Positions 27,297 to 37,722 of a DNA stretch of 64,000 nt are shown here, one piece after another. Every line of letters begins with the position of its first letter. The stretch's first letter is position 1. Both the position numbers and the translations under genes were made by a program. Origin of the DNA: an uncultured Streptomyces sp. (GTDB lineage Bacteria; Actinomycetota; Actinomycetes; Streptomycetales; Streptomycetaceae); contig NZ_CANLBS010000007.1 of the NCBI RefSeq assembly GCF_947488945.1, positions 1 to 64,000 on the forward strand, written 5' to 3'. Below the pieces are notes generated by a model that saw nothing but the letters and a program-made list of their open reading frames with translations, searched no databases and was not told the origin of the DNA.

Positions 27297-30200
27297 GTGA
27301 ACGGCGATCGGGACGAGATGCGCGAGGGATGGAACACGCCCGGCGACGAGTCGTCCGACGCGGATCCCGCCGAGATGACGGGTGAGTTCACCATCGACTA
27401 CACCCCGCCGGCCTGGTACACGCAGAACTCCGGGGGCGATACGTCCGGCGGCGCCGGCGCGCACCTCGCGCCGCCCCCGCCGCTGGGCGCCCCGGTCGCC
27501 GTGCCGGGCCTGCCCGCGACGGGCGGCTACGAGCCGGGGTGGACGTCCGGCCCGCCGCCCGCCGCGCCGGCTCCGGCGGTCCCGTCGGCCGAGGTGCCCG
27601 CGCCGCGCACGGAGGCGGGGGCGTACCCGCCGGGGACCACCGGCGGATACGCCACCGCCTCCGCCGGGCCGGGTCCGTCGGCCGGGGCGGCGTCCGAGCC
27701 GTTCGGCGGCGGGGACCTGGAGTCCGGCGCGACCATGCGCTTCTCACCGGCCGCGCTCAGGCGCGAGTTCGCCGAGCGCGACGCCGCCGCTGCCGCGGCC
27801 GCCGGAGAGGGAGCGACCGGTGCCGACGCGGCCGACTCCCCCGCGAGCGGCACGGAAGGCGATTCCGCGCCGGACGCGTCCGGCCAGGACCACGTCTCCG
27901 CTCCGGGCTCCGGCCACCCCGACAACTCCGCCCCGGACCACGTCTTCGCCCCGGACCCGTCCGGGAACGCGACGCCCGGCGACGAGACCGACGACGGCGC
28001 CAACGCCTCCGCGCCGGCGGCCACCGACGCGCCCCCGGAGCAGGACGAACCGGGGGACGGACCGCAGGACGAGCCGCAGGACGCCGCCCCCGGCGACGCG
28101 CGCTCCTCCGCGGGCGACGCGCCCACCGGCGACGCACCCGCCGACGCGGTGCCGGCCGGTGGCCCCGCCGCACCTCTCCCGAACGGTCCGGCCGCCACCG
28201 GCGCCCCCGCACTGCCGCCGGCCCCCGAGCCCTGGGTGCCCGCGCAGGCGGCCCTGCCGCCGTTGCCGCCCGCGTTCCACCCCGCGGCCCCGCAGCCCAC
28301 CGCGCCCTCCGCCGCCGCCGAGTGGCCGGGCTCGCCGCAGCAGCAGCCCGCCGACGGGTACGGATTCCCGCCCGCCGCGCAGCAGCAGCAGCAGCACAAC
28401 TCCGTTGGCGAGCAGGGGGGTTACGGGTTCCCGGCGGGGCCCGGCCAGCCCTTGCCGCCCGCCCAGGGTGACGGGCCACCGCACCAGCCGCAGGGCGGCT
28501 ACGGCTTCCCGCCGGGCGGACAGCCGCCTCGGGGCGCGGGCGGCGGCCACGGCCTCCCGCCGGCCCTCCAGCCGCCGCAGCCCCCGCACCAGCTCCCGGC
28601 GCACCAGCAGCCCCAGCCACCGCACCAGCTTCCCCCGGCGCAGCAGGCGCCCCAGCCGCCCCGGAACGCGGACGGCTACGGCTACCCCGCGCCCCAGCCC
28701 CCGTACGCCCAGGGCGGCGCCCCGTACCCGCCCGCGCCGAACGCCCCGCTTCCCCCTCAGCAGCCCCAGCAGCCCCAGCAGCCCCAGCAGCCCCAGCAGC
28801 AGCCGTACCCCGGCCTGCCCGCACAGCAACAGCCGGGACAGCAACCGGGGCAGCAGCCGGGCCACCCGCAGGCTGGACCGCCGCAGCCCCAGCACCCCGG
28901 CCCGCAGCCCGGTCAGCCCCAACCCGGTCAGGCCCAGCCCGGTCAGCTCCAGCCCCCCGCGGACCCGCGTGCGGGCGGGGCGTGGCCGACTCCGGTCACC
29001 CATGACCAGCGCGAGCGTTCGGTCCCCGGCGCCCCGCTCGGCTACACCGCCGCCGTGGAGTTGTCCTCGGACCGACTGGTCCGGGGCAAGCAGAAGGCCA
29101 GGAGCAGCAGGACGCCCTCCCCCGCCGCCCGGTTCAGGCTGGGCGGGAAGAAGGAGGAGGCCGAGCGGCTGCGCAAGCTCGACCTCATCCGGACGCCGGT
29201 GCTCTCCTGCTACCGGATCGCCGTGATCAGCCTCAAGGGCGGTGTCGGCAAGACGACCACGACCACCGCCCTCGGCTCGACGCTGGCCACCGAGCGCCAG
29301 GACAAGATCCTCGCGATCGACGCCAACCCGGACGCCGGCACGCTCGGACGCCGGGTGCGCCGCGAGACCGGCGCCACCATCCGCGACCTCGTCCAGGCGA
29401 TCCCGTACCTCAACTCGTACATGGACATCCGGCGCTTCACCTCGCAGGCCCCGTCGGGCCTGGAGATCATCGCCAACGACGTGGACCCCGCGGTCTCCAC
29501 CACGTTCAACGACGAGGACTACCGGCGCGCCATAGACGTGCTGGGCAGGCAGTACCCGATCATCCTCACGGACTCCGGGACCGGGCTGCTCTACAGCGCC
29601 ATGCGCGGGGTGCTGGACCTGGCCGACCAGCTGATCATCATCTCGACGCCGTCGGTGGACGGGGCGTCCAGCGCCTCCACCACACTGGACTGGCTGTCCG
29701 CGCACGGCTACGCCGACCTGGTGCAGCGTTCACTCACCGTCATCTCGGGGGTCCGCGAGACCGGCAAGATGATCAAGGTGGACGACATCGTCCAGCACTT
29801 CCGCACCCGCTGCCGCGGCGTGGTCGTCGTACCGTTCGACGAGCACCTCGCGGCGGGCGCCGAAGTCGACCTCGACATGATGCGTCCGAAGACCCGCGAG
29901 GCGTACTTCAACCTCTCCGCGCTGGTCGCCGAGGACTTCGCCCGCGCCCAGCAGCAGCAGGGCCTGTGGACCGGCGACGGCCAGAACCCGCCGCCGCAGT
30001 ACGCACCGCCGATGCCCGGGCATCAGCAGTACCCGCCGCAGGGGGTCCCCCAACAGCCGTATCAGCAGCAGCCGTACGGGGGACAGCAGCCCCCGCATCC
30101 CTACGGCGGACAGCAGCCTCCGCAGCAACCGTACGGCGGACAGCAGCCGCCCCAGCAGGCCTACGGCGACCCGCGGCCCGGCGCCCCCGGCCAGGGCGGC

Positions 30201-30404
30201 GCCTGGCAGCAGCAGCCCCCGGCCGCGCCCCCCGCGCAGGGCGGGCCGTACGGGCAGCCTGCGGGCGCTCCGGCGCAACAGCCGTGGCAGGGACCGGGGG
30301 ACGCGTCCGGCGGACCGGTTCAGCGGCCCGAGGCACGGGAGCCGGAGGGTCCCGTACCGCCCGCCGGGTGGCCCCAGCAGCCGCCGTCACCCCCTCAGCA
30401 GTGA
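27297..30404 (+). CDS. EspI-like T7SS ATPase with long disordered Pro/Gln arm
   Basis: The 1035-residue protein has about 600 N-terminal residues that are low-complexity: first acidic Asp/Ala/Pro/Ser, then Pro/Gln/Gly with many PQQP and GYGFP units. The MinD/ParA-like domain follows, with Walker A KGGVGKT at residues 647-653, AIDANPDAG, and [10 protein letters not shown]. The last 150 residues are again Pro/Gln/Gly repeats (PYGGQQPP). This layout, a Pro-rich arm plus a SIMIBI ATPase inside an ESX locus, matches mycobacterial EspI, though far longer. GTG at 27297 follows a consensus AGGAGG. It is probably a cytosolic regulator or localiser of the secretion complex. Confidence 0.75.
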   Translation: MNGDRDEMREGWNTPGDESSDADPAEMTGEFTIDYTPPAWYTQNSGGDTSGGAGAHLAPPPPLGAPVAVPGLPATGGYEPGWTSGPPPAAPAPAVPSAEVPAPRTEAGAYPPGTTGGYATASAGPGPSAGAASEPFGGGDLESGATMRFSPAALRREFAERDAAAAAAAGEGATGADAADSPASGTEGDSAPDASGQDHVSAPGSGHPDNSAPDHVFAPDPSGNATPGDETDDGANASAPAATDAPPEQDEPGDGPQDEPQDAAPGDARSSAGDAPTGDAPADAVPAGGPAAPLPNGPAATGAPALPPAPEPWVPAQAALPPLPPAFHPAAPQPTAPSAAAEWPGSPQQQPADGYGFPPAAQQQQQHNSVGEQGGYGFPAGPGQPLPPAQGDGPPHQPQGGYGFPPGGQPPRGAGGGHGLPPALQPPQPPHQLPAHQQPQPPHQLPPAQQAPQPPRNADGYGYPAPQPPYAQGGAPYPPAPNAPLPPQQPQQPQQPQQPQQQPYPGLPAQQQPGQQPGQQPGHPQAGPPQPQHPGPQPGQPQPGQAQPGQLQPPADPRAGGAWPTPVTHDQRERSVPGAPLGYTAAVELSSDRLVRGKQKARSSRTPSPAARFRLGGKKEEAERLRKLDLIRTPVLSCYRIAVISLKGGVGKTTTTTALGSTLATERQDKILAIDANPDAGTLGRRVRRETGATIRDLVQAIPYLNSYMDIRRFTSQAPSGLEIIANDVDPAVSTTFNDEDYRRAIDVLGRQYPIILTDSGTGLLYSAMRGVLDLADQLIIISTPSVDGASSASTTLDWLSAHGYADLVQRSLTVISGVRETGKMIKVDDIVQHFRTRCRGVVVVPFDEHLAAGAEVDLDMMRPKTREAYFNLSALVAEDFARAQQQQGLWTGDGQNPPPQYAPPMPGHQQYPPQGVPQQPYQQQPYGGQQPPHPYGGQQPPQQPYGGQQPPQQAYGDPRPGAPGQGGAWQQQPPAAPPAQGGPYGQPAGAPAQQPWQGPGDASGGPVQRPEAREPEGPVPPAGWPQQPPSPPQQ
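28758..28805 (+). repeat. Tandem 9-bp CAGCAGCCC repeat in the EspI-like gene
   Basis: Four consecutive CAGCAGCCC units plus partial copies encode (QQP)n within the Pro/Gln arm. The in-frame 9-bp period means slippage changes length without a frameshift. Confidence 0.85.
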
Positions 30405-30428
30405 GGCACTAGAGGTCTGGACCACTGG

Positions 30429-30458
30429 AGGCCCGCACCGCTCCGGCGGCGCGGGCCT
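30429..30458 (+). terminator. Hairpin after the EspI-like gene
   Basis: AGGCCCGC (30429-30436) pairs with GCGGGCCT (30451-30458), 24 bases past the stop codon. It marks the right end of the T7SS locus. Confidence 0.65.
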
Positions 30459-30497
30459 TCGGCACGTCCGCGCAGCCCACACGCCGTCCGCCAACCG

Positions 30498-30527
30498 TTG
30501 ACTGGACTCGACCACCGCTGGTAGACC
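30498..30527 (+). promoter_or_regulatory. Vegetative promoter of the peptide ABC operon
   Basis: TTGACT at 30498-30503 and TAGACC at 30522-30527 are separated by 18 bases, a good match to the HrdB-type consensus of Streptomyces. The predicted transcript starts near 30534, some 45 bases before the binding-protein gene. Confidence 0.65.
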
Positions 30528-30580
30528 TTCGCTTCACCCACTGGTCACCACGAGCTCAACCCGCCTCCCCCCAGCGAGTC

Positions 30581-32464
30581 ATGACGCGAGGTCGACGTCT
30601 TATGGTCACAAGAACTCCCCGCAGTCCGCGTCGCCCCCGCCGCCGGGTGCGCCTGCTCCTGGCCTCGGCGGCCGCCGCGCTCGCGCTCGCCGCCGGGTCC
30701 GTCGTACCGGGCTCCCCGCTGCCGGACTCCGCGCCCGAGGCGCAGGCCGCCGGGCCGACGACGCTGACGGTCGCGGTCGCGCAGAGCGTCGACTCGCTGA
30801 GCCCGTTCCTCGCTCAGCGGCTGCTCTCCACCAGCGTGCTCCGGCTGATGTACGACTACCTGACGAACTATGACGCCAAGGACAGTCACGCCGTCCCCGG
30901 TCTCGCCACCTCGTGGGAGCCGTCGGCCGACAAGCTGACGTGGACCTACACGATACGGTCCGGCGCGAAGTGGTCCGACGGACAGCCGGTCACCGCCGAG
31001 GACGCCGCCTGGACGTTCCAGAAGATGATGACGGACGAGGGCGCGGCCCAGGCCAACGGCAGCTTCGTGGCCAACTTCGACAAGGTCGAGGCGTCCGGCG
31101 ACAAGCTGGTGATCACCCTCAAGAAGCCCCAGGCGACGATGGCGGCTCTGGACGTGCCCATCGTGCCCCGGCACGTGTGGGAGAAGGTCACCGACTTCTC
31201 CGAGTTCAACAACGACACCTCCTTCCCCATCGTGGGCAACGGACCCTTCGTGCTGACCGACTACAAGGTCGACAGCTACGTGAAGCTCAAGGCCAACAAG
31301 GACTTCTGGCGCGGCGCCCCCAAGTTCGACGAACTCGTCTTCCGGTACTACAAGGACCAGGACGCGGCCGTCGCGGCGCTGCGCAAGGGCGAGGTCTCCT
31401 TCGTCGCGGGCAGCCCCAGCCTGACCCCGGCGCAGGCGGACTCGCTCAAGGACGCCCCGGACATCAAGGTGAACGAGGGGCCCGGCCGCCGCTTCTACGC
31501 CCTGGCCACCAATCCGGGCGCCCGGACCAAGGACGGCGAGAAGTTCGGCGACGGCAATCCGGCGCTGCTCGACCAGAAGGTGCGCCAGGCGCTGTTCCTG
31601 GCGGTCGACCGCGAGGCGATCATCGAGAAGGTCTTCCAGGGCCACGCCGAGCCGGGTGAGGGGTACATCCCTCCGCGCTACGGCGACTACTTCTGGCAGC
31701 CCTCGGCCGGCCAGGCCCTGGCGCACGACCCGGCGAGGGCCGCCGCACTGCTGGACGAGGCCGGCTACCGCAAGAACGCGGACGGCAAGCGGACCGGCAA
31801 GGACGGCAAGCCGCTGGACCTGCGCATCCTCTGCCACGCCACCGACCCGAACGACAAGGCGATCGGCAAGTACCTCCAGGAGTGGTGGGGCGAGCTGGGC
31901 ATCGGCCTGAAGGTCGACTGCCTCGACAACGTCTCCGACCCCTGGTACGCGGGCGAATACGACCTCGCCTTCGACGGCTGGTCCGTCAACCCCGACCCGG
32001 ACTTCGTGCTGTCGATCCACACCTGCGCGGCGCTGCCCGCCAAGGCGAAGGAGTCGGCGGCCACCGACAACTTCATCTGCGACAAGCAGTACGACGAGCT
32101 GTACGCGAAGCAGCTGGCGGAGTACGACCCCGCGGCGCGCGCCGCCCTCGTCAAGCAGATGCAGTCGCGGCTCTACGACACCGGCTACATGAACGTCATG
32201 GCCTACCCGAACGCCGTCGAGGCGTACCGCACCGACCAGATCGCCTCGATCACGACGATGCCGTCGGACGGCGGCAACATCTACGGTCAGGACGGCTACT
32301 GGAGCTGGTGGTCGGCGGTCCCGGCCGGGGCGGGCGACGGCGGTGACTCCGACGGCGGTTCGACCGGGGTGCTCGTCGGGGTCGGCATCGCGGCCGTCGT
32401 GGTCGTCGGCGCCGGCGTCCTGTTCGCGCTGCGCCGCCGCTCCACCGCGGAAGACCGTGAGTGA
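30581..32464 (+). CDS. Peptide ABC transporter binding protein with C-terminal anchor
   Basis: The 627-residue family 5 (OppA/DppA) solute-binding protein should capture oligopeptides for the permeases that follow. An Arg-rich N-terminus leads into a signal helix at about residues 24-42 with no lipobox Cys. The SBP5 body begins at TTLTVAVAQSVDSLSPF. The C-terminus has a Gly/Asp/Ser linker, a hydrophobic helix (GVLVGVGIAAVVVVGAGVLF) and ALRRRSTAEDRE, so it is likely held by a C-terminal transmembrane anchor instead of a lipid. ATG 30581 or ATG 30602 could be the start; neither has a strong ribosome binding site. The next gene starts three bases after the stop. Confidence 0.9.
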   Translation: MTRGRRLMVTRTPRSPRRPRRRVRLLLASAAAALALAAGSVVPGSPLPDSAPEAQAAGPTTLTVAVAQSVDSLSPFLAQRLLSTSVLRLMYDYLTNYDAKDSHAVPGLATSWEPSADKLTWTYTIRSGAKWSDGQPVTAEDAAWTFQKMMTDEGAAQANGSFVANFDKVEASGDKLVITLKKPQATMAALDVPIVPRHVWEKVTDFSEFNNDTSFPIVGNGPFVLTDYKVDSYVKLKANKDFWRGAPKFDELVFRYYKDQDAAVAALRKGEVSFVAGSPSLTPAQADSLKDAPDIKVNEGPGRRFYALATNPGARTKDGEKFGDGNPALLDQKVRQALFLAVDREAIIEKVFQGHAEPGEGYIPPRYGDYFWQPSAGQALAHDPARAAALLDEAGYRKNADGKRTGKDGKPLDLRILCHATDPNDKAIGKYLQEWWGELGIGLKVDCLDNVSDPWYAGEYDLAFDGWSVNPDPDFVLSIHTCAALPAKAKESAATDNFICDKQYDELYAKQLAEYDPAARAALVKQMQSRLYDTGYMNVMAYPNAVEAYRTDQIASITTMPSDGGNIYGQDGYWSWWSAVPAGAGDGGDSDGGSTGVLVGVGIAAVVVVGAGVLFALRRRSTAEDRE

Positions 32465-32467
32465 CGC

Positions 32468-33547
32468 ATGAGCACAGACACTCCCGCGCTCCTTACGAGC
32501 GCGGACGGTGCGGGACCCGGCGGGCCGGTCACGGCCGGTCCGCCGGGCCGCGGGCCGCGGTCGCGTTCCGCGGCGGCCTATCTGCGGTACACGGCCGGGA
32601 AGCTGGTCGGCGCGGCCGTCTCGCTCTTCGCCGTGCTGGTCACCAGCTTCTTCCTGTTCCGGCTGATCCCCGGCGATCCGGTCAAGGCGATGACCGGCGG
32701 ACGCCAGGTCTCCAACGAGCAGATCGCCTCCATGCGGCGCGAGTTCGGCCTCGACCTGCCGGTGTGGCAGCAGTTCGCGCAGTACTGCGGGAAGGCGCTG
32801 ACCGGCGACTTCGGCACCTCGTACCAGTTCCACGCACCGGTGATCGACAAGATCTCCGAGGCGCTGCCCGCGACGCTGCTCCTCACCGGCACGGCGTTCG
32901 TGATCTACACCGTGATCGGCGTCTGGCTGGGCGCGCGGTCGGCCTGGCGCACCGGTTCGGCCGGCGACCGCTTCCACACCGCGTTCGCGCTGACGCTCTA
33001 CTCGGTGCCGTCGTTCTGGCTGGGGCTGCTGCTGATCATCACGCTGTCCGTGGGCGTGGGACCGGTGCCGGGCCTCTTCCCCACCGGCGGGATGGAATCC
33101 GGTTCCACCTCCGGGTTCGACCACGTCCTCGACGTGGCCCACCACCTGGTGCTGCCGGTGGTGACCCTGGTGGCGGTCGAGTACGCGCGGACGCTGCTGG
33201 TGATGCGGTCCTCGCTGCTCGACGAGATGGGCGGCGACTATCTGACGACGGCGCGCGCCAAAGGGCTGCGCGACGACGTGGTGCGCCGGCGCCACGCGGT
33301 GCCGAACGCGATGCTGCCGACGGTGACGCTGCTGTTCGTGAACCTCGGCAACACGGTGGCGGGCGCCATCCTGGTGGAAACGGTGTTCTCCTGGCCGGGG
33401 CTCGGCGGGCTGTTCTACCAGGCGCTGAGCGTGCCCGACCTGCCGCTGGTGCAGGCACTGTTCTTCGTGTTCGCCGCCGCGGTGATCCTGATGAACACCC
33501 TCGCCGACGTGATCTATCCGCTGCTGGACCCCCGGGTGGGCCGATGA
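32468..33547 (+). CDS. Peptide ABC transporter permease (DppB/OppB type)
   Basis: The 359-residue inner-membrane permease has an N-terminal extension of about 35 residues. A first transmembrane helix follows (LVGAAVSLFAVLVTSFFLF), then the family LIPGDP motif and five more helices. The cytoplasmic EAA loop is seen as YLTTARAKGLRDDVVRRRHAVPNAMLP. It pairs with the permease encoded next, whose start overlaps its stop (ATGA). It is part of the five-gene importer operon. Confidence 0.92.
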   Translation: MSTDTPALLTSADGAGPGGPVTAGPPGRGPRSRSAAAYLRYTAGKLVGAAVSLFAVLVTSFFLFRLIPGDPVKAMTGGRQVSNEQIASMRREFGLDLPVWQQFAQYCGKALTGDFGTSYQFHAPVIDKISEALPATLLLTGTAFVIYTVIGVWLGARSAWRTGSAGDRFHTAFALTLYSVPSFWLGLLLIITLSVGVGPVPGLFPTGGMESGSTSGFDHVLDVAHHLVLPVVTLVAVEYARTLLVMRSSLLDEMGGDYLTTARAKGLRDDVVRRRHAVPNAMLPTVTLLFVNLGNTVAGAILVETVFSWPGLGGLFYQALSVPDLPLVQALFFVFAAAVILMNTLADVIYPLLDPRVGR

Positions 33548-34464
33548 CGACCGAGACCGAAGCGGCGGCCGCCCCCGGCCCCCGCGCGCTGACGTGGGCC
33601 CGGCGGCGCAGCTCCGCGGCCCGGTTCTGGCGGCGGTACCGCACCCACCGGGCCGGTCTGGCCGGGCTCTGGGTCCTCGGGCTGATCGCGCTGGTGGCCC
33701 TGGCCGCGCCGCTACTGGTGGGCGCGGACTCGCAGAGCGTCACCCGGGCGCCCGGCGGTCCGATGGAGGCGCCCAGCGGCGCGTTCCCGCTGGGCACCGA
33801 CCAATTCGGCCGCTCCCTGCTGGCCCTGCTGGTGTGGGGCGCGCGGGTGTCGCTCACCGTGGGGCTGCTCGCCGCGTTCCTCTCGGTGGCGATCGGCACC
33901 CTGGTCGGCGTCACCGCCGGCCACTTCAAGGGCTGGTACGGCACGGTCGTCATGCGGATCACCGACTGGTTCCTGGTGATGCCGACGCTGGTGCTGGCCA
34001 TCGCCCTGGCCACCGTGCTCTCCCGCTCGCTGTGGACCACGATCCTGGCGATCGGCGTGACCACCTGGCCGACCACCGCGCGGCTGGTGCGGGCGCAGAC
34101 GCTGTCGGTGGAGTCGCGCCCGTACATCGAACGGTCCCGGGCGCTGGGCGGCGGGCACGGTCATGTGATGGGCCGTCATGTGCTGCCGAACGTGATGCCG
34201 CTGGTGCTCTCGCAGACCACGCTGGTCATCTCCACCGCCATCCTCACCGAGGCGACGCTCGCCTTCCTCGGCCTGGGCGATCCCACGGTCGTCTCCTGGG
34301 GCGGGCTGCTCCAGGACGCGCGGGAGGCCGGGGCGGTCAGTTCCGGCGACTGGTGGTACCTCGCCCCGCCCGGACTCGCCATCGCGGCCGTCGCGCTCGC
34401 CTTCACGCTCTGCGGCCGTACCGTCGAGACCGTGCTCAATCCGAAGCTGGGAGCGTCCCGTTGA
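33544..34464 (+). CDS. Peptide ABC transporter permease (DppC/OppC type)
   Basis: The 306-residue second permease subunit has about six hydrophobic helices. The family feature GTDQFGRSLLALLVWGARVS is near residue 80, and the EAA loop is SRALGGGHGHVMGRHVLPNVM. The ATG at 33544 overlaps the upstream stop. The downstream ATPase starts with a TTG overlapping this stop (TTGA). The overlaps suggest matched synthesis of the subunits. Confidence 0.92.
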   Translation: MTTETEAAAAPGPRALTWARRRSSAARFWRRYRTHRAGLAGLWVLGLIALVALAAPLLVGADSQSVTRAPGGPMEAPSGAFPLGTDQFGRSLLALLVWGARVSLTVGLLAAFLSVAIGTLVGVTAGHFKGWYGTVVMRITDWFLVMPTLVLAIALATVLSRSLWTTILAIGVTTWPTTARLVRAQTLSVESRPYIERSRALGGGHGHVMGRHVLPNVMPLVLSQTTLVISTAILTEATLAFLGLGDPTVVSWGGLLQDAREAGAVSSGDWWYLAPPGLAIAAVALAFTLCGRTVETVLNPKLGASR

Positions 34465-35648
34465 CGACCGCCGAGACCGAGGCCCCCAGGGACGGCGAGG
34501 ACCGGGAACCGGTGGCTGCGCCGAGCGGGCAGCCCCTGCTGGAGGTCCGCGACCTCCACGTCACCTACGGGTCGGGGCCGTCCGCCGTCCCCGCGGTGCG
34601 GGGGGTGGACCTGCGGCTGGACGCCGGGCGGAAGCTGGGCGTCGCCGGGGAGTCGGGGTGCGGGAAGTCCACCCTGGCGCTGGCCCTGCTGCGGCTGCTG
34701 CCCCCCACCGCCACCCTGACCGGGCAGATCCTGCTGGACGGCGAGGACGTGCTCACCATGAAGTGGGGGCGGCTGCGGGCGGTCCGCTGGGCGGGCGCCT
34801 CCCTGGTCTTCCAGGGAGCGATGCACTCGCTGAACCCGGTGCACCGGGTCGGCGACCAGATCGCCGAGCCGGTCGTGCTGCACGCACGGGCGACCCCGGC
34901 CGCCGCCCGCCGGCGCGCGGGCGAACTGCTGGAACAGGTCGGTCTGCCGGCCGCCCGCGGACGGGCCTATCCGCACGAACTGTCCGGCGGGCAGCGCCAG
35001 CGCGTGATGATCGCGATGGCGCTGGCCTGCGACCCCCGCCTGATCGTCGCGGACGAGCCGACGACCGCGCTCGACGTGATGGTGCAGGCGCAGATCCTGC
35101 GGCTGATCGAGGGGCTGGTCGCCGAGCACGACGTCGGCCTGATGATGATCAGCCACGACCTGGCGGTGCTCTCCGACACCTGCGACCGGCTGGCGGTGAT
35201 GTACGCGGGCCGGGTCGTCGAGGAGGGTCCCGCACGGGCGGTGTACGAGGACGCCCGCCACCCGTACGGGGCGGCTCTGTCGGGGGCGTTCCCCCGGATC
35301 GGGGACCCGGCGTCCCGGCGGGCCCCGCGCGGGCTGCCGGGCGACCCGCCGGACCCGGCGGCGCTGCCGTCGGGGTGCGCGTTCCATCCGCGCTGCGCGG
35401 TGGCGCTGGACTCCTGCGCCACGCACGGCCAGAAGCTGCGGCCGGCCGGCCCGGACCGGACCGCGGCCTGCGTCCGGGTCGACCCGGCGGCGGCCGACGC
35501 TGAGCGGGCCGACGCTGAGCGGGCCGACTCGCCCGGAGGCGAACGGGAAGGCGGCGCGCAGGGTCCGGTACGCGACGGGGAGCGCGGCCGGACGTCCGTC
35601 ACGGACCCCGAGGGTCCGGGCGCAGAAGAGGCGAGGAGCACCACATGA
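34461..35648 (+). CDS. Peptide ABC transporter ATPase (DppD/OppD type)
   Basis: The 395-residue ATP-binding subunit has Walker [10 protein letters not shown], signature LSGGQRQRV, Walker [13 protein letters not shown] and the switch His in MISHDL. The oligopeptide-specific C-terminal domain contains the cysteine cluster ([16 protein letters not shown], then AAC). The last 50 residues are an unusual charged extension holding a duplicated DAERA unit (15-bp DNA repeat near 35497-35526). The only start at the expected place is TTG at 34461, overlapping the DppC stop. Confidence 0.9.
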   Translation: MTTAETEAPRDGEDREPVAAPSGQPLLEVRDLHVTYGSGPSAVPAVRGVDLRLDAGRKLGVAGESGCGKSTLALALLRLLPPTATLTGQILLDGEDVLTMKWGRLRAVRWAGASLVFQGAMHSLNPVHRVGDQIAEPVVLHARATPAAARRRAGELLEQVGLPAARGRAYPHELSGGQRQRVMIAMALACDPRLIVADEPTTALDVMVQAQILRLIEGLVAEHDVGLMMISHDLAVLSDTCDRLAVMYAGRVVEEGPARAVYEDARHPYGAALSGAFPRIGDPASRRAPRGLPGDPPDPAALPSGCAFHPRCAVALDSCATHGQKLRPAGPDRTAACVRVDPAAADAERADAERADSPGGEREGGAQGPVRDGERGRTSVTDPEGPGAEEARSTT

Positions 35649-36661
35649 CCGGTCCCACCCCTGCCCTGCTCGGCGCCGAAGGGCTGGAGGTCGCCTTTCC
35701 GGGGCGCCGGGGCGCCGGCACCGCGCGGGCCGTCGACGGGGTGACGCTCGACGTGGGGCGCGGCGAGATCGTCGCGCTGGTCGGCGAGTCCGGCTGCGGG
35801 AAGTCGACGCTGGCCCGCTCCCTGCTGGGCCTGGTGACGCCCACGGCGGGCCGCATCACCTTCGAGGGACGGCCGCTGGACTACACCGGCCGGGGCCTGA
35901 AGGCCTACCGCCGCCGGGTCCAGCTCGTGCTCCAGGACCCCAGCGGCTCGCTCAACCCCCGGCACACGGTGTACGACGCGGTGGCGGAGGGTCTGCGCAT
36001 CCACGGCTACGCGGGCGACGAGACGGCCGCGGTGGCCGGGGCGCTGGCACGGGCCGGGCTGCGGCCTCCGGAGCGGTTCTTCCTGCGCCACCCGCACGAG
36101 CTGTCCGGCGGGCAGCGCCAGCGCGTGGTGATCGCCGGGGCTCTGGTGCTGGAACCGGAGCTGATCGTGGCCGACGAGCCGGTGGCCTCGCTGGACGCCT
36201 CGGTGCGCGGCGAGATCCTGGCGCTGCTGCTGCGGCTGCGGGACGAGCTGGGGCTGTCCGCACTGGTGGTCACCCACGACCTGGGGCTGGCCTGGAACAT
36301 CGCGGACCGGGTGGCGGTGATGTATCTCGGACGGATCGTGGAGACCGGGACGGTGGAGCGGATACTGACCGCCCCCCGGCACCCGTACACCCGCGCCCTG
36401 CTGTCGGTGCTGCCGGAGGCGCCGGGCGAGCCGGTGGTGCTGTCGGGCGAGGCGCCCGACCCGTCGCGGATCCCGGCCGGCTGCCGGTTCCACGTCCGCT
36501 GCCCGGTGCTCGCCTCCGGCGCCGCGGAGGCGGCCGGGGTGGCGGACGCCTGCCGGACGAAGGAGTTGCCGGTGCTGGCCGGCGGCGGCGAGGACGCGGT
36601 GGCCTGCCACTGGGCCGCGGCCACCGGGGCGCGGGCGGCGGTGGCGCCGGAAGCGGGCTGA
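35645..36661 (+). CDS. Peptide ABC transporter ATPase (DppF/OppF type)
   Basis: The 338-residue second ATP-binding subunit has Walker [10 protein letters not shown], the Q-loop [14 protein letters not shown] typical of DppF, signature LSGGQRQRV and Walker [15 protein letters not shown]-terminal oligopeptide domain holds the cysteine cluster ([11 protein letters not shown], later ACH). GAGGAG precedes the ATG at 35645, which overlaps the DppD stop. It is the last gene of the importer operon and converges on ribF across a hairpin. Confidence 0.92.
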   Translation: MTGPTPALLGAEGLEVAFPGRRGAGTARAVDGVTLDVGRGEIVALVGESGCGKSTLARSLLGLVTPTAGRITFEGRPLDYTGRGLKAYRRRVQLVLQDPSGSLNPRHTVYDAVAEGLRIHGYAGDETAAVAGALARAGLRPPERFFLRHPHELSGGQRQRVVIAGALVLEPELIVADEPVASLDASVRGEILALLLRLRDELGLSALVVTHDLGLAWNIADRVAVMYLGRIVETGTVERILTAPRHPYTRALLSVLPEAPGEPVVLSGEAPDPSRIPAGCRFHVRCPVLASGAAEAAGVADACRTKELPVLAGGGEDAVACHWAAATGARAAVAPEAG

Positions 36662-36681
36662 CCGGGCCTGACCGGGGGTGC

Positions 36682-36710
36682 GGGCCCGGCGTCTTCGGAT
36701 CGCCGGGCCC
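36682..36710. terminator. Bidirectional terminator between dppF-like and ribF
   Basis: GGGCCCGGCG (36682-36691) and CGCCGGGCCC (36701-36710) pair perfectly around a 9-base loop. Stop codons of convergent genes lie 20 and 9 bases away. Confidence 0.8.
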
Positions 36711-36719
36711 GGCGGCGCG

Positions 36720-37679
36720 TCAGGCGGTGGCGCGCTCGTGCGCGGTGATCAGCTCGGTGCAGCGCTCGACGTCGGCCGCCATGGCCACCAGCAGGTCGTC
36801 GATGGAGTCGAACTTCAGCATCCCGCGCACGTACGCCAGGAAGTCGACGGCCGCGTGCATGCCGTACAGGTCGAGTCCGACGCGGCCGATGGCGTACGCC
36901 TCGACGGTGCGCTCGACACCGTCGAACTGCGGATTGGTGCCGACGGAGATCGCGGCGGGCATCGACTCGCCGCCGACCTCCAGCCAGCCCGCGTAGACGC
37001 CGTCGGCGGGGATCGCGGTGTGCGGCAGCGTCTCGACGTTGGCGGTGGGGAAGCCGAGGTCGCGGCCGCGCTGCGCACCGCGCACCACGATGCCCTCGAC
37101 CCGGTGCGGACGGCCGAGGATCTCGGCGGCGCCCGCCACGTCGCCCTCGGCGACCAGCGTGCGGACCAGGGTGGAGGAGAACGGCTTGCCGCCGCCCGCC
37201 TCACCGGTCACGTACAGGTCGATGACCTCGACGGTGTAGTCGTAGGTGGCGCCCAGTTCGGCGAGGAGCCGCACGTTCCCGGCGGCCTTGTGTCCGAAGC
37301 GGAAGTTGGGGCCCTCGATGACGGTCTTCGCGTGCAGCCGGTCGACCAGGACCTTGACGATGAAGTCGGCGGGCGACAGCTTCGAGAATTCGGTGGTGAA
37401 CGGGAGGACCAGCACCGCGTCGACGCCGAGTCCGGCCATCAGCTCGGCGCGGCGGTGGTGCGGGGCGAGGAGCGGCGGGTGCGTGCCCGGCCGGACGACC
37501 TCGCTGGGGTGCGGGTCGAAGGTGACGACGACGGAGGGCACGCCGAGCTCCCGCGCCCGTTCCACGGCACGGCCGATGATGAGCTGGTGCCCACGGTGCA
37601 CCCCGTCGTAGGACCCGATGGTGACGACGCTGCGCCCCCAGTCCTCCGGGATGTCCTCCAAGCCACGCCAGCGCTGCAC
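36720..37679 (-). CDS. ribF: Bifunctional riboflavin kinase / FAD synthetase
   Basis: The 319-residue enzyme converts riboflavin to FMN and then FAD. The N-terminal adenylyltransferase domain shows the nucleotidyltransferase motif ([15 protein letters not shown]) near residues 20-34 and [13 protein letters not shown]. The C-terminal flavokinase domain shows [12 protein letters not shown] and the ADGVYAGW stretch. I chose GTG at 37679 because GAGGAG lies nine bases upstream; an upstream GTG would add 22 residues. No FMN riboswitch fits in the 43 bases between it and the gene upstream on the same strand. Confidence 0.93.
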   Translation of the reverse strand: MQRWRGLEDIPEDWGRSVVTIGSYDGVHRGHQLIIGRAVERARELGVPSVVVTFDPHPSEVVRPGTHPPLLAPHHRRAELMAGLGVDAVLVLPFTTEFSKLSPADFIVKVLVDRLHAKTVIEGPNFRFGHKAAGNVRLLAELGATYDYTVEVIDLYVTGEAGGGKPFSSTLVRTLVAEGDVAGAAEILGRPHRVEGIVVRGAQRGRDLGFPTANVETLPHTAIPADGVYAGWLEVGGESMPAAISVGTNPQFDGVERTVEAYAIGRVGLDLYGMHAAVDFLAYVRGMLKFDSIDDLLVAMAADVERCTELITAHERATA

Positions 37680-37722
37680 TGTGACCGCTCCTCGCCCGAA
37701 CCTGTGTACGTGTGGATGTCGA

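Noticed and set aside
28758..28805. Tandem CAGCAGCCC units as a CRISPR-like array
   Set aside because: There are no spacers; it is an in-frame low-complexity coding repeat.
37680..37722. FMN riboswitch in front of ribF
   Set aside because: Only 43 bases separate the ribF start from the upstream gene and no conserved FMN-box sequence is visible.
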